Shown one piece after another: positions 26,901 through 34,402 of a DNA stretch of 64,000 nt. Source of the stretch: Aldehydirespirator sp965221185 (GTDB lineage Bacteria > Actinomycetota > Acidimicrobiia > Acidimicrobiales > Aldehydirespiratoraceae); assembly GCA_965221185.1 (NCBI GenBank), contig OZ244866.1:2852001-2916000 (forward strand). The letters run 5' to 3'. Under the pieces are notes generated by a model. It ran no database searches. It saw only the letters and a program-made list of their open reading frames with translations, and was not told where the DNA came from. A program made the translations under genes and the position numbers. Each line of letters opens with the position of its first letter. The first letter of the stretch is position 1.

Positions 26901-28275
26901 CTCGGTTCTGTGACTCGCCCAAGTGCGTGTGGGGCAGCCACCGCAGCGCGTTCCATTCAGCCTCGGTGCCCTCGTCGGCGTTGGTTAGCAACCAGAGCTT
27001 CACGTCGTTGGGAGAATGGGATGCCGCCAGGTCCAGGAGCAGGGCGCGGGCGAGCGACCGGGCTCGTTCGAGGGGGCCGAGGACCGCCAATGGGCCCTCG
27101 CGTACGAGCGAATGGCGAAGCACCGCCGACCATTGGGTATCGAGTTCCAGTTCGGCGCCTTGTGGCCGGCCTTCCACCTGCACTGCCGATGGCCGACTGT
27201 AGAGGCCGATCGCCACTTCGCAGAAGTCCTCGTCGCTGTGTGAGCGTTCCCAGAGCCTCGAATGGTGTGTCGCCGTCAGGAGAGCGGCTATGCCGGCCGG
27301 TGTCGCAGCCCACCGGTCACGGTCCCGCTCCGTGTGCCGCGCCTCGGCCAGTTCGACCAGGAACCGGGCGCGCTCCTCCTCGTAAGCCCTGCCTTGCTCA
27401 GCCTTCTTGCGGGCTTCAGACCGACGCCTGCGCACGCTGTCGATCGCGATGAAGATCGGGCCCAGTGCCATGATCGGCAACATGATCGCCATCCTCGTGA
27501 CCACGCTGCTCGAGGAGGATGTGATTCCGATCATCACCGCGAAGCCCAGTGAGCTGATGATCGGGACGAGATAGGACATGAACGACCGGCGAGCGGCGTC
27601 TGACTCGTCGGCGGGGGAAGACGGGTGCTTCAGCTTGGCGGGCAGCGGCTCCAGGGCATCGCGGAATCGTCGCTGGAACGGAACCGCCGGGCCGGCACCG
27701 GGCAAGTCCGGTGCGATCTCGGCTCGATCAACCCGGAAGACCCCGAAGGTGGTGACGCCGGCCGAGATGTAGGTGCCGTCGGACACTTCTACCGGTTCGC
27801 CGACGCGCACGCCCTCCACGAGGGTGCCGTTGGTGCTGTTGCGATCCTCGACGATGATTCCCTCGCCGGCGAGACGAACTCTGAAGTGGGTTCCCGACAG
27901 GGTCGAGTCCGCGACGGCCAGCGAGTTGCGAGGGTGCCGGCCGACCGCGATCCCGTCGGCGGTGATACTGGCCCACGCGCCGGTGTCGGGCCCCGCGACG
28001 GAAACCAGATACAACCCCGGTCCCGGGGAAGAGCCATCGGACCCCGCCGGGCCCGGGTCCTCGATGGAAATGAGAGTACCGTGCCGGAGCCGGGTGGACT
28101 GGAGTGCCGCCGTCTCAGCCGTCTCTTCGCCGTCGATCAGCAGGCAGTCACCACCGAAGCCGAGCGCCGACAATTCCTCTCTCAGCTCTGCGACGGTGGC
28201 CTCTTCGGCCGCGGCAAGTACCACATCGTGAACGGCGCCATCACGATTCGCGACCGACACCCGCCACAAGGTCAT
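23983..28275 (-). CDS. T7SS-type FtsK/SpoIIIE ATPase with N-terminal FHA domain
   Basis: This 1430-residue protein has the EssC layout. A ubiquitin-like N-terminus (1-72) is followed by an FHA domain (about 108-178, with VGRHPRNS and STNGT) and two membrane helices (about 232-280). Three FtsK/SpoIIIE modules follow. Module 1 is complete: Walker A GGTTRSGKT (651-659), Walker B LLVVIDEFSEL (757-767). Module 2 lacks a P-loop. Module 3 has CGSSRSGRSN with Arg in place of the Walker Lys. In T7SS the first ATPase drives export of WXG100 substrates. The FHA domain is the Firmicutes EssC trait; mycobacterial EccC lacks it. ATG overlaps the upstream FHA gene stop (TAATG). Identity as the T7SS motor is well supported. 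Confidence 0.9.
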   Translation of the reverse strand: MTLWRVSVANRDGAVHDVVLAAAEEATVAELREELSALGFGGDCLLIDGEETAETAALQSTRLRHGTLISIEDPGPAGSDGSSPGPGLYLVSVAGPDTGAWASITADGIAVGRHPRNSLAVADSTLSGTHFRVRLAGEGIIVEDRNSTNGTLVEGVRVGEPVEVSDGTYISAGVTTFGVFRVDRAEIAPDLPGAGPAVPFQRRFRDALEPLPAKLKHPSSPADESDAARRSFMSYLVPIISSLGFAVMIGITSSSSSVVTRMAIMLPIMALGPIFIAIDSVRRRRSEARKKAEQGRAYEEERARFLVELAEARHTERDRDRWAATPAGIAALLTATHHSRLWERSHSDEDFCEVAIGLYSRPSAVQVEGRPQGAELELDTQWSAVLRHSLVREGPLAVLGPLERARSLARALLLDLAASHSPNDVKLWLLTNADEGTEAEWNALRWLPHTHLGESQNRVFSTARGRAAGLSLLRSIINERRGADTRGGLPLPVHIVVVDCVGAIEPEELTDLLVDGSPVGVVGVIVDARITPEGTSAQLQLSRFADEASFVSMSQPRADAVRSFEIGVEPLASAARSMASLRPAGSAREVHGGAEVIRLVDLVGAEIDPDGADRVIDRWSNGATSRIRVGGLGDLVIEIDIMRDGPHGLVGGTTRSGKTEFLKTLFTSLAVANHPNDLSIVIVDFKGGVDHELSAQLPHVIDLSTNHNVDSFVRTVRMIEAELERRQYSFKEVGAPNFDAYRAAREADHSLLPIPRLLVVIDEFSELLSSETGKANLSSLESVTRVGGGLGVHLMLVTQNFENQLPSQIAANAGLRICFRVQDAVHSKAVLNSPEAASIPKERIGRAFLRSHGGRAVEFQAARVAGPRPGREALATPVKARIVPFEALADAPPEAPIVDVPAENTDMYAVVKVIESAASRSGWTAPVVPWPKELARSLNVGDIARSGLYWPVGLLDEPERQRQSPIGLDAYGPHTLFVGGAGARLGDVLRSVVVSGAMNRSPEELHFFVIDELGQGLTALQALPHTGGVAERNEPLALRILRHVTGEVDRRKSRLSELGVASVQELRAAAGEILPDIVMVLHGADRLLMQGEAQPSPILTPLLGLLSASVGTGVRVLASGPPSIAHHRLGSSIGHRFVLECQDAQEYSGLGVPRTLYGNIDGLGRAVDVTSEHLMQFALVPSTPEAPATEIIRALGHRLTEMSQHTEGSLSRPSEVRELPWPLPMSRVMSSIPPAGVQQPVALSVDTETGELMWLDADEDGPVFVVCGSSRSGRSNALVAAAAVMAQQGWTVLGLPLSRRSPLANGAFPGSIVGLDDLKRHADSRSPLALFIDDAHKWTGEVDGLRALINGAGDRAVVVAGPTQYFTGRSDLVRTLPSRCALVLAPRGGMDASQFGVRRLSDEVLRDSRPGRGVLVLAGEVAGAQVPLAV

Positions 28276-28850
28276 TACCGGCCGCCCGGTGACTCCTCGC
28301 CCGCGACCTCGGCGAGCAGCAGTCCGTTGGCCGTCATGATGTGGTCGCCGCGCCCGGCGCGGCTCTCCCCGGCGACCGCGACCGTGCGGCCATCGCTTCG
28401 AACGATCACCGTCCCGTTCATGGATCCGAGATCGGACACAGCGATACCGGCGTCTGTGCGCCGAACGAGCGCGTGACGGCGCGACACCCGGGCATCCGAC
28501 ACTACGACTCCGGCGGATCCGGGTTGTCGACCCAGCACGACACCGCGCGCCGGAACCTCCACGCCCTGCCCCCCGACGACGAGCCGCACGCTGGACGGCC
28601 CCGCGTCGGTGCCTTCCGTACGGCCGCCGGCACCGGGGCTGCGCGCCCGCGCGCCGAGCAACTCATCCGCGACCATCAGTGCTGCCGCGCTCGCCGGCGG
28701 AGACGCCCGGGCCGGAACTCTCGATCCCTCCGGGCTCGGCGGCTCCTTCGAATCCGGCACGGCTCCGCTCTCAGCCCCGTCTCCGTTCCCAGCGATCGTG
28801 GCCATACGAGAGCGCAACTCAGCAATGACGGGTACCCCGCCGGCATCCAT
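28275..28850 (-). CDS. FHA-domain protein upstream of the ATPase
   Basis: A 191-residue soluble protein with a long Pro/Ala-rich N-terminal half and a C-terminal FHA domain: VVLGRQPGS, DARVSRRHALVRR and DLGSMNGT are the ligand-binding loop residues. It should bind phosphothreonine on the secretion ATPase, the WXG100 proteins or the kinase itself. It overlaps the ATPase start (TAATG) and lies 38 bp downstream of the WXG100 gene, so it belongs to the same operon. Confidence 0.85.
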   Translation of the reverse strand: MDAGGVPVIAELRSRMATIAGNGDGAESGAVPDSKEPPSPEGSRVPARASPPASAAALMVADELLGARARSPGAGGRTEGTDAGPSSVRLVVGGQGVEVPARGVVLGRQPGSAGVVVSDARVSRRHALVRRTDAGIAVSDLGSMNGTVIVRSDGRTVAVAGESRAGRGDHIMTANGLLLAEVAGEESPGGR

Positions 28851-28888
28851 TGGCTGGGCCGTGGACGTCTCTGGACAGCTAGCGAGAA

Positions 28889-29179
28889 TCAGCCACCGAG
28901 GGAACTAGCGATCTGCGCGTCGAGTTCCTCGATGCTGTTGGCGGCGTTGTGCAGGAACGTGCCGAGTTCATTCAGGTTGTCGAGCATCTGGTCGGCACTC
29001 GTCTTCCATGCGTTGAATTCACTTTCGAAGGCGATTGCCGTCTGACCGGTGAAGGAGTTGCCCAGATTTGCGAGGCGGCCGTGAAGCCTTGCCATCTGTT
29101 CCTTAGCCTCGGTGGATTCATTCTGGACATGATTTGCTTCATCGCGAGCCTCTCCTGCCCGCAGCTTGATTTCAGTCAT
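28889..29179 (-). CDS. WXG100-family protein (Esx-like)
   Basis: A 96-residue helical-hairpin protein of typical WXG100 size. The turn has F-T-G at 43-45 in place of W-x-G, and the C-terminal helix follows at 48-85. Small WXG100 proteins are the secreted substrates and signals of T7SS. GGAGA lies before the ATG. The W is lost, but Phe substitutions occur in the family. It is the second WXG100-like gene in the operon, with a 93-residue one at 31586, so the two could form the usual heterodimer. Confidence 0.82.
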   Translation of the reverse strand: MTEIKLRAGEARDEANHVQNESTEAKEQMARLHGRLANLGNSFTGQTAIAFESEFNAWKTSADQMLDNLNELGTFLHNAANSIEELDAQIASSLGG

Positions 29180-29215
29180 GTTGGTGTCTCCATTCTGGGT
29201 GGTGGGTTAGTTGCT

Positions 29216-30007
29216 TCATGAGCTGGTGTCGTCGGATCGAACTGGGTCAGTGATGTCATCGCCGGAGAACATCTCGAAAGTCGACATCATGGCATCAAAA
29301 AGGTCGCTCATCGGTCGTGCGAGCGATACTGTCGGTGAGGTGAACGTCACGATCGCGGCCGAGGAGCCAAGATCGTCGATCGGAACAAAGAAATGCTGGA
29401 CGAACACCGGAACCTCGCGGTTGAGTTCTGTTCCAGCGCGACTCTCGGGTCGCTTCAGTCGATGGAGCCGTACCACCTTAACCACCTCACCCACAGGCAT
29501 GGTGACGATCGAGGGCGGTTCAAGATTGGACACCGATGCCCGATCGGTTTGATTGCTGTCGTCATGGGGTCGATCGCTGCTCATCGCCAAGTAGACGGTG
29601 TTCACGGTCAGCGGAAGGTCCGATCCCATCTCGGCCCGGGTCGCCACAGAAATCGTGACCGACGCCGCCATCAGCTCGGATTCCGTAGCGGCCTCCTGCT
29701 GACTCGCTTCGGTTGCTTCCTCCGGTGCTCCATCTGCAGGTTCACCATCGGTGGTTTCTTCGTCTGTTCCGACGAGACCGAAGAGGGTGGCGATCATCCT
29801 GATCCCGGCCGAATCACAGTCGTTGCGAAGAGAGCGCATCAACACCTCGAACTGGCGTTCAGCGACTCTGGACAGATTCCCCTCTCGCCGCAGCCTGTCC
29901 CGCTGACCACGCACGAAGTCCTCGAAGTCTCCCGCCTCCAGTGGAAACCTCACCCAATCCGGTGGCAATGCGATCGCGAACGAGTCTACGTCAGCTTGAC
30001 TGCTCAT
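29216..30007 (-). CDS. Unknown protein in the T7SS operon; immunity/chaperone candidate
   Basis: This 263-residue acidic protein (from ATG 30007) has no recognised domain, signal peptide or membrane helix. A Glu/Ala-rich low-complexity stretch (about residues 80-110) separates two folded parts; the N-terminal part contains the segment LPPDWVRFPL. The ATG overlaps the stop of the large effector-like gene (ATGA), a tight coupling that suggests immunity or chaperone action on that protein. Proteins of this size and composition recur next to ESX-type genes in actinobacteria, but I cannot assign it. GC content is lower than in flanking genes. Confidence 0.6.
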   Translation of the reverse strand: MSSQADVDSFAIALPPDWVRFPLEAGDFEDFVRGQRDRLRREGNLSRVAERQFEVLMRSLRNDCDSAGIRMIATLFGLVGTDEETTDGEPADGAPEEATEASQQEAATESELMAASVTISVATRAEMGSDLPLTVNTVYLAMSSDRPHDDSNQTDRASVSNLEPPSIVTMPVGEVVKVVRLHRLKRPESRAGTELNREVPVFVQHFFVPIDDLGSSAAIVTFTSPTVSLARPMSDLFDAMMSTFEMFSGDDITDPVRSDDTSS

Positions 30008-31551
30008 ACCGCTACCAGCTGGCACACAGCACTATCAGGAGAAAGCGAAACGCCGTCCTCGCGATATGACGTCAATCGTGACTGGTCGGTGTCAAGTTTC
30101 TCAAAGGCTTCCTGATAGGCCGGATTGTCCTCGCTAACCCAATCCAGTTGACCGCCCAGAGTCTCCCACTGAGCTTGAGTCGGCTCACCTGAAGTCCAGT
30201 CAACGATCATGCCGTCAAGCCCACGCTCCGTCACGCCTGTGGCCTCCAATACATCGGAGCCGTAGTCAACTACGTCAAGAGCATCGGGAATATGCTCAAT
30301 GCTTCCACGAGTGTTGTCATAGAATGCCCTAGTGTTGGTATTCGGGTGATTTCCCCAGAATCGTCTAAAGGATCCACGAGGTTTGCTAGCATCGTAGAAT
30401 CCATTGGAATACCGAGTCCATTTTGGCAGAAACTTGAATGGCTTTAGGCCCTTGGAGATGCCGCGGGTGATAGGTCCGGCCACTTTTGCCGCCACCCTTG
30501 ATCCTCCCGCACCGACCGCCAGAAAGCCGGCCTCTACCAGATATTCCTGTGTAGTCAACGGTTCCCCGGTCTCGGGGTGCGGCGCCTGCGAAGCATACAG
30601 ATAACTGCTCGTCCCGAACCGGACAGCGTCAAGAATCAGTGATGCCTGCAGAATAGCAGGTATGGCAGCTAGAGATGCTCCTCCGGTGAAAGGTGCCGCC
30701 ACCAGGCAGGCAATCACTCCCACAACCACGAGGGCCGTTGAGATCTTGTCCAAGTAGTCTCGAAAGTGATGAAGCGCATCCTGGAATCTGCCTTGGCCGA
30801 TCGCTACATACATATTGAAAACGTCGCTAACCAAGTCGACTACCCAGTCCGCGAGATCGCTGAGCCTGTCGCTAAGCCACCCTCCTAACCGCTCCAGGTT
30901 GCTGGGGTTGCTGAGGCTCCTCAGGTCAACGCCGTCGAGTGAATTCACCGTCGCATCGACTAGGACTTTCTCTTCGCCTTGAAGCTCTCCGTGCTCTGTA
31001 CGCGAGAGTTCCAGATTCGCTTCCGCGGTTTCTCTCGTTGCCCGACGCGTCGCGAGAACGCCCTCCTGACGGGATACGGAGGCGGTGAGCCGGGCGCGTT
31101 CTGCCTCGACGTAATCCGAACTCGCAGTCGAGTACGCGAGGCTGCGCAGTTGTGATTGGAGAGATCGCAAGCTGCCGTCAGTCGATGTCTCCCGGGTCAG
31201 TGCATTCTGCAACCCGTCCCATCGAGTCTCTGCTCGAGCCAGTGCCTCTTCGGCCCTGTCTCGCAGTCGTTCCAGTTCATCAGCGTGTTTCTTGAAGATC
31301 GTCTCAACATCGTCGAGGACGATGGGCAGATCCCGGAGGCAGTCGTCGACACTGCCGACTACCTCGCGGAGCTCATCGGCCGCCCGTCCTTTCAACTCAT
31401 TGGTTCCGGTGACCTCGATCTTCCGAAACTCGCGGCGTACGTTCTCAGCGGCTTCACCAAGGACGCCGATCTGGGTTCGTGCGGACTCGTAGCACTCAAC
31501 CCTGCCGACAACAGGCTCAGGTAGCTGCAGGACATGCGACCAGCTGCTCAT
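30004..31551 (-). CDS. T7SS effector-like protein with N-terminal helical domain
   Basis: This 515-residue protein starts with long alpha helices (about 20-200; heptad-like, e.g. ADELERLRDRAEEALARAE), as in WXG/LXG-type targeting domains. Two hydrophobic helices follow (about 265-310), then an Ala/Gly hinge and a C-terminal domain of about 170 residues that I do not recognise (WTRYSNGFYDASKPRG, FRRFWGNHPNTN). This is the plan of large T7SS polymorphic effectors with a variable C-terminal toxin. Base composition is clearly more AT-rich than the flanks, as expected for a horizontally shuffled effector. The next gene overlaps by 4 bp. Toxic activity is inferred, not seen. Confidence 0.68.
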   Translation of the reverse strand: MSSWSHVLQLPEPVVGRVECYESARTQIGVLGEAAENVRREFRKIEVTGTNELKGRAADELREVVGSVDDCLRDLPIVLDDVETIFKKHADELERLRDRAEEALARAETRWDGLQNALTRETSTDGSLRSLQSQLRSLAYSTASSDYVEAERARLTASVSRQEGVLATRRATRETAEANLELSRTEHGELQGEEKVLVDATVNSLDGVDLRSLSNPSNLERLGGWLSDRLSDLADWVVDLVSDVFNMYVAIGQGRFQDALHHFRDYLDKISTALVVVGVIACLVAAPFTGGASLAAIPAILQASLILDAVRFGTSSYLYASQAPHPETGEPLTTQEYLVEAGFLAVGAGGSRVAAKVAGPITRGISKGLKPFKFLPKWTRYSNGFYDASKPRGSFRRFWGNHPNTNTRAFYDNTRGSIEHIPDALDVVDYGSDVLEATGVTERGLDGMIVDWTSGEPTQAQWETLGGQLDWVSEDNPAYQEAFEKLDTDQSRLTSYREDGVSLSPDSAVCQLVAV

Positions 31552-31585
31552 GGCACAATTGCCCTCTCGGCCGTCAGGAATCGCA

Positions 31586-31867
31586 TCAATGCTGGAGGGA
31601 TTCGATCAGCTGACTCTCGACCGTCTGGAATGAGTCGAGGATCTGCTGGAACGCGTTGGCCGTTGCGTCCACTCCCTCTTGAAGACTCTCCCGGTGCCGG
31701 CTCCAATCGTCAAGGTACCCATCATACGCATCGGTGACTTCGCCGTTGGGCGAGAAATCGAGTCTGGACAGTGCCGAACACTCCCTGAGCATGTTCGCGG
31801 CAGTCTGAGCGTTGGAGCGCAGGGTCTCCAGATACGCATAGACGATACGCAACTCGGGTGATTCCAT
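31586..31867 (-). CDS. WXG100-like protein, first gene of the T7SS operon
   Basis: A 93-residue, helical-hairpin-sized protein with a central turn carrying DDWSRHRE (W55). It has the length and amphipathic pattern of WXG100 proteins but not a strict W-x-G. It is the promoter-proximal gene of the secretion operon, starting at ATG 31867 after GGAGG with six bases between. It lies 34 bp upstream of the effector-like gene and would plausibly pair with it or with the WXG100 protein at 28889. Confidence 0.68.
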   Translation of the reverse strand: MESPELRIVYAYLETLRSNAQTAANMLRECSALSRLDFSPNGEVTDAYDGYLDDWSRHRESLQEGVDATANAFQQILDSFQTVESQLIESLQH

Positions 31868-31900
31868 GCGCCTCCAACCCTCCCGCGCGTTGTTGCATGT

Positions 31901-31941
31901 GTGTCCCGCACATCTAACACTGCGCAGGACACCACTGTCAA
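31901..31941 (-). promoter_or_regulatory. Promoter and possible operator of the T7SS operon
   Basis: Reading the minus strand, -35 TTGACA (31941-31936) and -10 TTAGAT (31917-31912) are 18 bp apart. An inverted repeat brackets the -10 box: GTGTCC at 31901-31906 and GGACAC at 31927-31932, extended by CGCA/TGCG. A regulator bound there would block the polymerase. Transcription should begin near 31905, giving a leader of about 38 nt that holds GGAGG. Confidence 0.6.
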
Positions 31942-31997
31942 GTTACAGCGCTGTGGCTTGAAGTGAGGCTGGCGGCTCGCGCTTGGGCTGTGAAGGC

Positions 31998-34214
31998 TCA
32001 CTTCTCGTGCAGGTATTGGACTCCTTGGGGTGGCAGTCTCGGGTGCCAGCACACGATGGTTCCGTCGGTGCGGATCCCGCAGCCGAATGTGTCGACGAGG
32101 CTCAGGGCCTTGTAGGTGCCCGCGGGCGGGTCGATCTGCGCGGTGGTGTCGTCGCCCCAGCACACGACGGTGTCGTCGGCTCGGATCGCACAGTTGTAGT
32201 TGTGGCCGGCCGCGAGCGCCTTGAAGGTGCCTTCAGGCGGCTGGGCCTGCTCGTACTTGTCGGATCCCCAGCAGCGGATGGTGTCGTCGACTCGAATCGC
32301 GCAGGAGTGCTCCTCACCGAGGGCGAGAGTCTTGTGGGAGCCCTGCGGGGAAACGGTCTGACCGGAGCTGTTGGATCCCCAACAGTCGACGACGGGGAAG
32401 GTTCGGATCGCGCAGCTGTGTGACTGGCCCGACGCGACGGTCGTGTATATGACATCGGGCTCCGGGGGGGCGGACTCTCCTGCGCGGTTGCTGCCCCAGC
32501 AGACGACGGTGCCACCGGTTCGGAGCCCACAAGTGTGTGACCGACCGCTTCCGACGACTTGGAAGGTGCCCGACGGAGCGGCGGTCTTGCCTTCTCGGCT
32601 GTCGCCCCAGCACACGACGGTGTCGTCGGCTCGGATCGCGCAGGAGTGGCTCGAGCCGACTGTGACTGTGTGGTGGGTGCCAGCGGGAGGATCAGACTGT
32701 CCGTAGCGGTTGCTACCCCAGCAGGTGACGGCGCCATCGGTCCGGACCGCGCAGGAGTGGCTCGAACCCGCGGCGAGCGCCTTGTAAGTGCCCGCCGGTG
32801 GGTCGGCGGAGCGACCCGAGCCGGCGCCCCAGCAGATCACGGCATCATCGGCCCGGGTGGCGCAGACGCTGGACATTCCGGCGGTGATGTCCTTGAAGCT
32901 GCCCTCCGGGACGTGATCCCGGAACCACGGATCGCCCCAGCACGCGATGGTGCCGACGGTGCGGATCGCGCAGCTGTGATTCAGACCAGCAGCGATTGCC
33001 GTGTAGGTTCCCGCAGGGGGACTGGCCTTACCGAAGCTGTTGTTTCCCCAGCACGCGATGGTGCCATTGGTCCGGACTGCGCAGCGGTGCGTGTCGCTGA
33101 TCGAGAAGGCTCCGTAGGTGCCCTCCAGCAACAGCTGGCCGCCGGCGCTGCCACCCCAGCACGCCGCGGAGTTGTCGCGCCTGATCGCGCAGCTGTAGTT
33201 GAGTCCTGAGGCGATGGACTTGAAGTTGCCCCTCCTGGGGACGGTCGACACCGCGTGACCGGTACCCCAGCAAGCGATCGACTCGTCGGTTCGGATCGCG
33301 CATGTGTGCGACCCGCCCGCCGCGACCGCGGTGTAGGCGCCCGCGGGAACATCAGACTGTGCGGAGCGGTTGCTGCCCCAGCAGGCGATGCTGCCACCGC
33401 CTTGAAGAGCGCAGGAGTGCTCCCCACCAGAGGTGACGGCGGTGTAGGTGCCCTCGGGAGGGTCGGACTGTCCGGCGCTATTGCTGCCCCAGCAGGCGAT
33501 GACGCCACCCTGCAGCACGCATGTGTGCGAAGAGCCGGCGTCAAGGACCCCGCGGCCGTCAGTCCCCGTCACCAGTTCACGGTTCTCAGCGCGGTACAGG
33601 AACGTCGCCATCTCCTTGCGGGTGGTGTCGCGGCTCGGGCAGAACGTGGTGCGATCGCCGCATCCCACCGTGATGCGAGACGCCGCCAACTTGGCCACGT
33701 CCCGCTCGTACCAGGCATCGTCAGGAACATCAACAAAACCCGGATCCGGTCCGTCGGGCAGTTTGTAGGCACGCGAGAGGAACACAGCCATCGTGGCGCG
33801 GCTCACAACGCGGTCAGGACAGAACCCTCTGCGGTCGCCGCAGCCTGTGGTGACCCCGAGCTCGGCCATGCGCTCGATGAACGGCGCATAGAAGCTGGTT
33901 GCGTCCACGTCGTTGAACCTCGACTCGGTGATCGGTGACGGGTCGCGGCCGTCCAGCACCCGCACGGTCCAAACCGCCATCGTCTTGCGATCAATCAGCC
34001 CAGCCGGACAGAAGCCCTCAGCGCACTCGGTGCCCTCGAAGACGCCGCGCCTGGCCAGCGTCTCCACCGGCACCGAGTAGTAGGCACCCTCAGGAACATC
34101 GCTGAACCCGCCCGGCTGCGCAGCCACCGAACCAGTCGACCCGACCACAAGAGCCGACACGACCATCACGGCGATCACCAGCCGAGACACGAACCGCCAG
34201 GTAGGAGCACTCAC
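31998..34214 (-). CDS. Secreted SLH-RCC1 protein with 14 RCC1 blades
   Basis: A 738-residue secreted protein from GTG 34214, after GGGGGA. A signal peptide (cleavage near SVAAQ) precedes three SLH-like repeats carrying Cys pairs (CAEGFCP, CGDRRGFCP, CGDRTTFCP) that anchor it to the cell surface. The rest is an array of 14 RCC1-type units of about 37 residues, each with a Cys before and a CWG at the end of the blade. Fourteen units would make two seven-bladed propellers. The paralog at 36866 has seven. A ligand or lyso-partner role is unknown. It lies just upstream of, and in the same direction as, the T7SS operon. Confidence 0.78.
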   Translation of the reverse strand: MSAPTWRFVSRLVIAVMVVSALVVGSTGSVAAQPGGFSDVPEGAYYSVPVETLARRGVFEGTECAEGFCPAGLIDRKTMAVWTVRVLDGRDPSPITESRFNDVDATSFYAPFIERMAELGVTTGCGDRRGFCPDRVVSRATMAVFLSRAYKLPDGPDPGFVDVPDDAWYERDVAKLAASRITVGCGDRTTFCPSRDTTRKEMATFLYRAENRELVTGTDGRGVLDAGSSHTCVLQGGVIACWGSNSAGQSDPPEGTYTAVTSGGEHSCALQGGGSIACWGSNRSAQSDVPAGAYTAVAAGGSHTCAIRTDESIACWGTGHAVSTVPRRGNFKSIASGLNYSCAIRRDNSAACWGGSAGGQLLLEGTYGAFSISDTHRCAVRTNGTIACWGNNSFGKASPPAGTYTAIAAGLNHSCAIRTVGTIACWGDPWFRDHVPEGSFKDITAGMSSVCATRADDAVICWGAGSGRSADPPAGTYKALAAGSSHSCAVRTDGAVTCWGSNRYGQSDPPAGTHHTVTVGSSHSCAIRADDTVVCWGDSREGKTAAPSGTFQVVGSGRSHTCGLRTGGTVVCWGSNRAGESAPPEPDVIYTTVASGQSHSCAIRTFPVVDCWGSNSSGQTVSPQGSHKTLALGEEHSCAIRVDDTIRCWGSDKYEQAQPPEGTFKALAAGHNYNCAIRADDTVVCWGDDTTAQIDPPAGTYKALSLVDTFGCGIRTDGTIVCWHPRLPPQGVQYLHEK

Positions 34215-34402
34215 CACCGTCCCCCAGTAGTCGCGGGCTAGGTAAACTACCACACCGGAGCGACACAGAGCTTTGGCGCCACCACACACTCGACTCACCG
34301 AGCGCGCTGCCGGTGGCGCGACACCCTGTAGCGGATTGCCCGTCCTGGGGCGTTGGCCTCGCCGGAGCGGTACCGTTGAATGCCCGGTGAGGAGGTGAAG
34401 GC

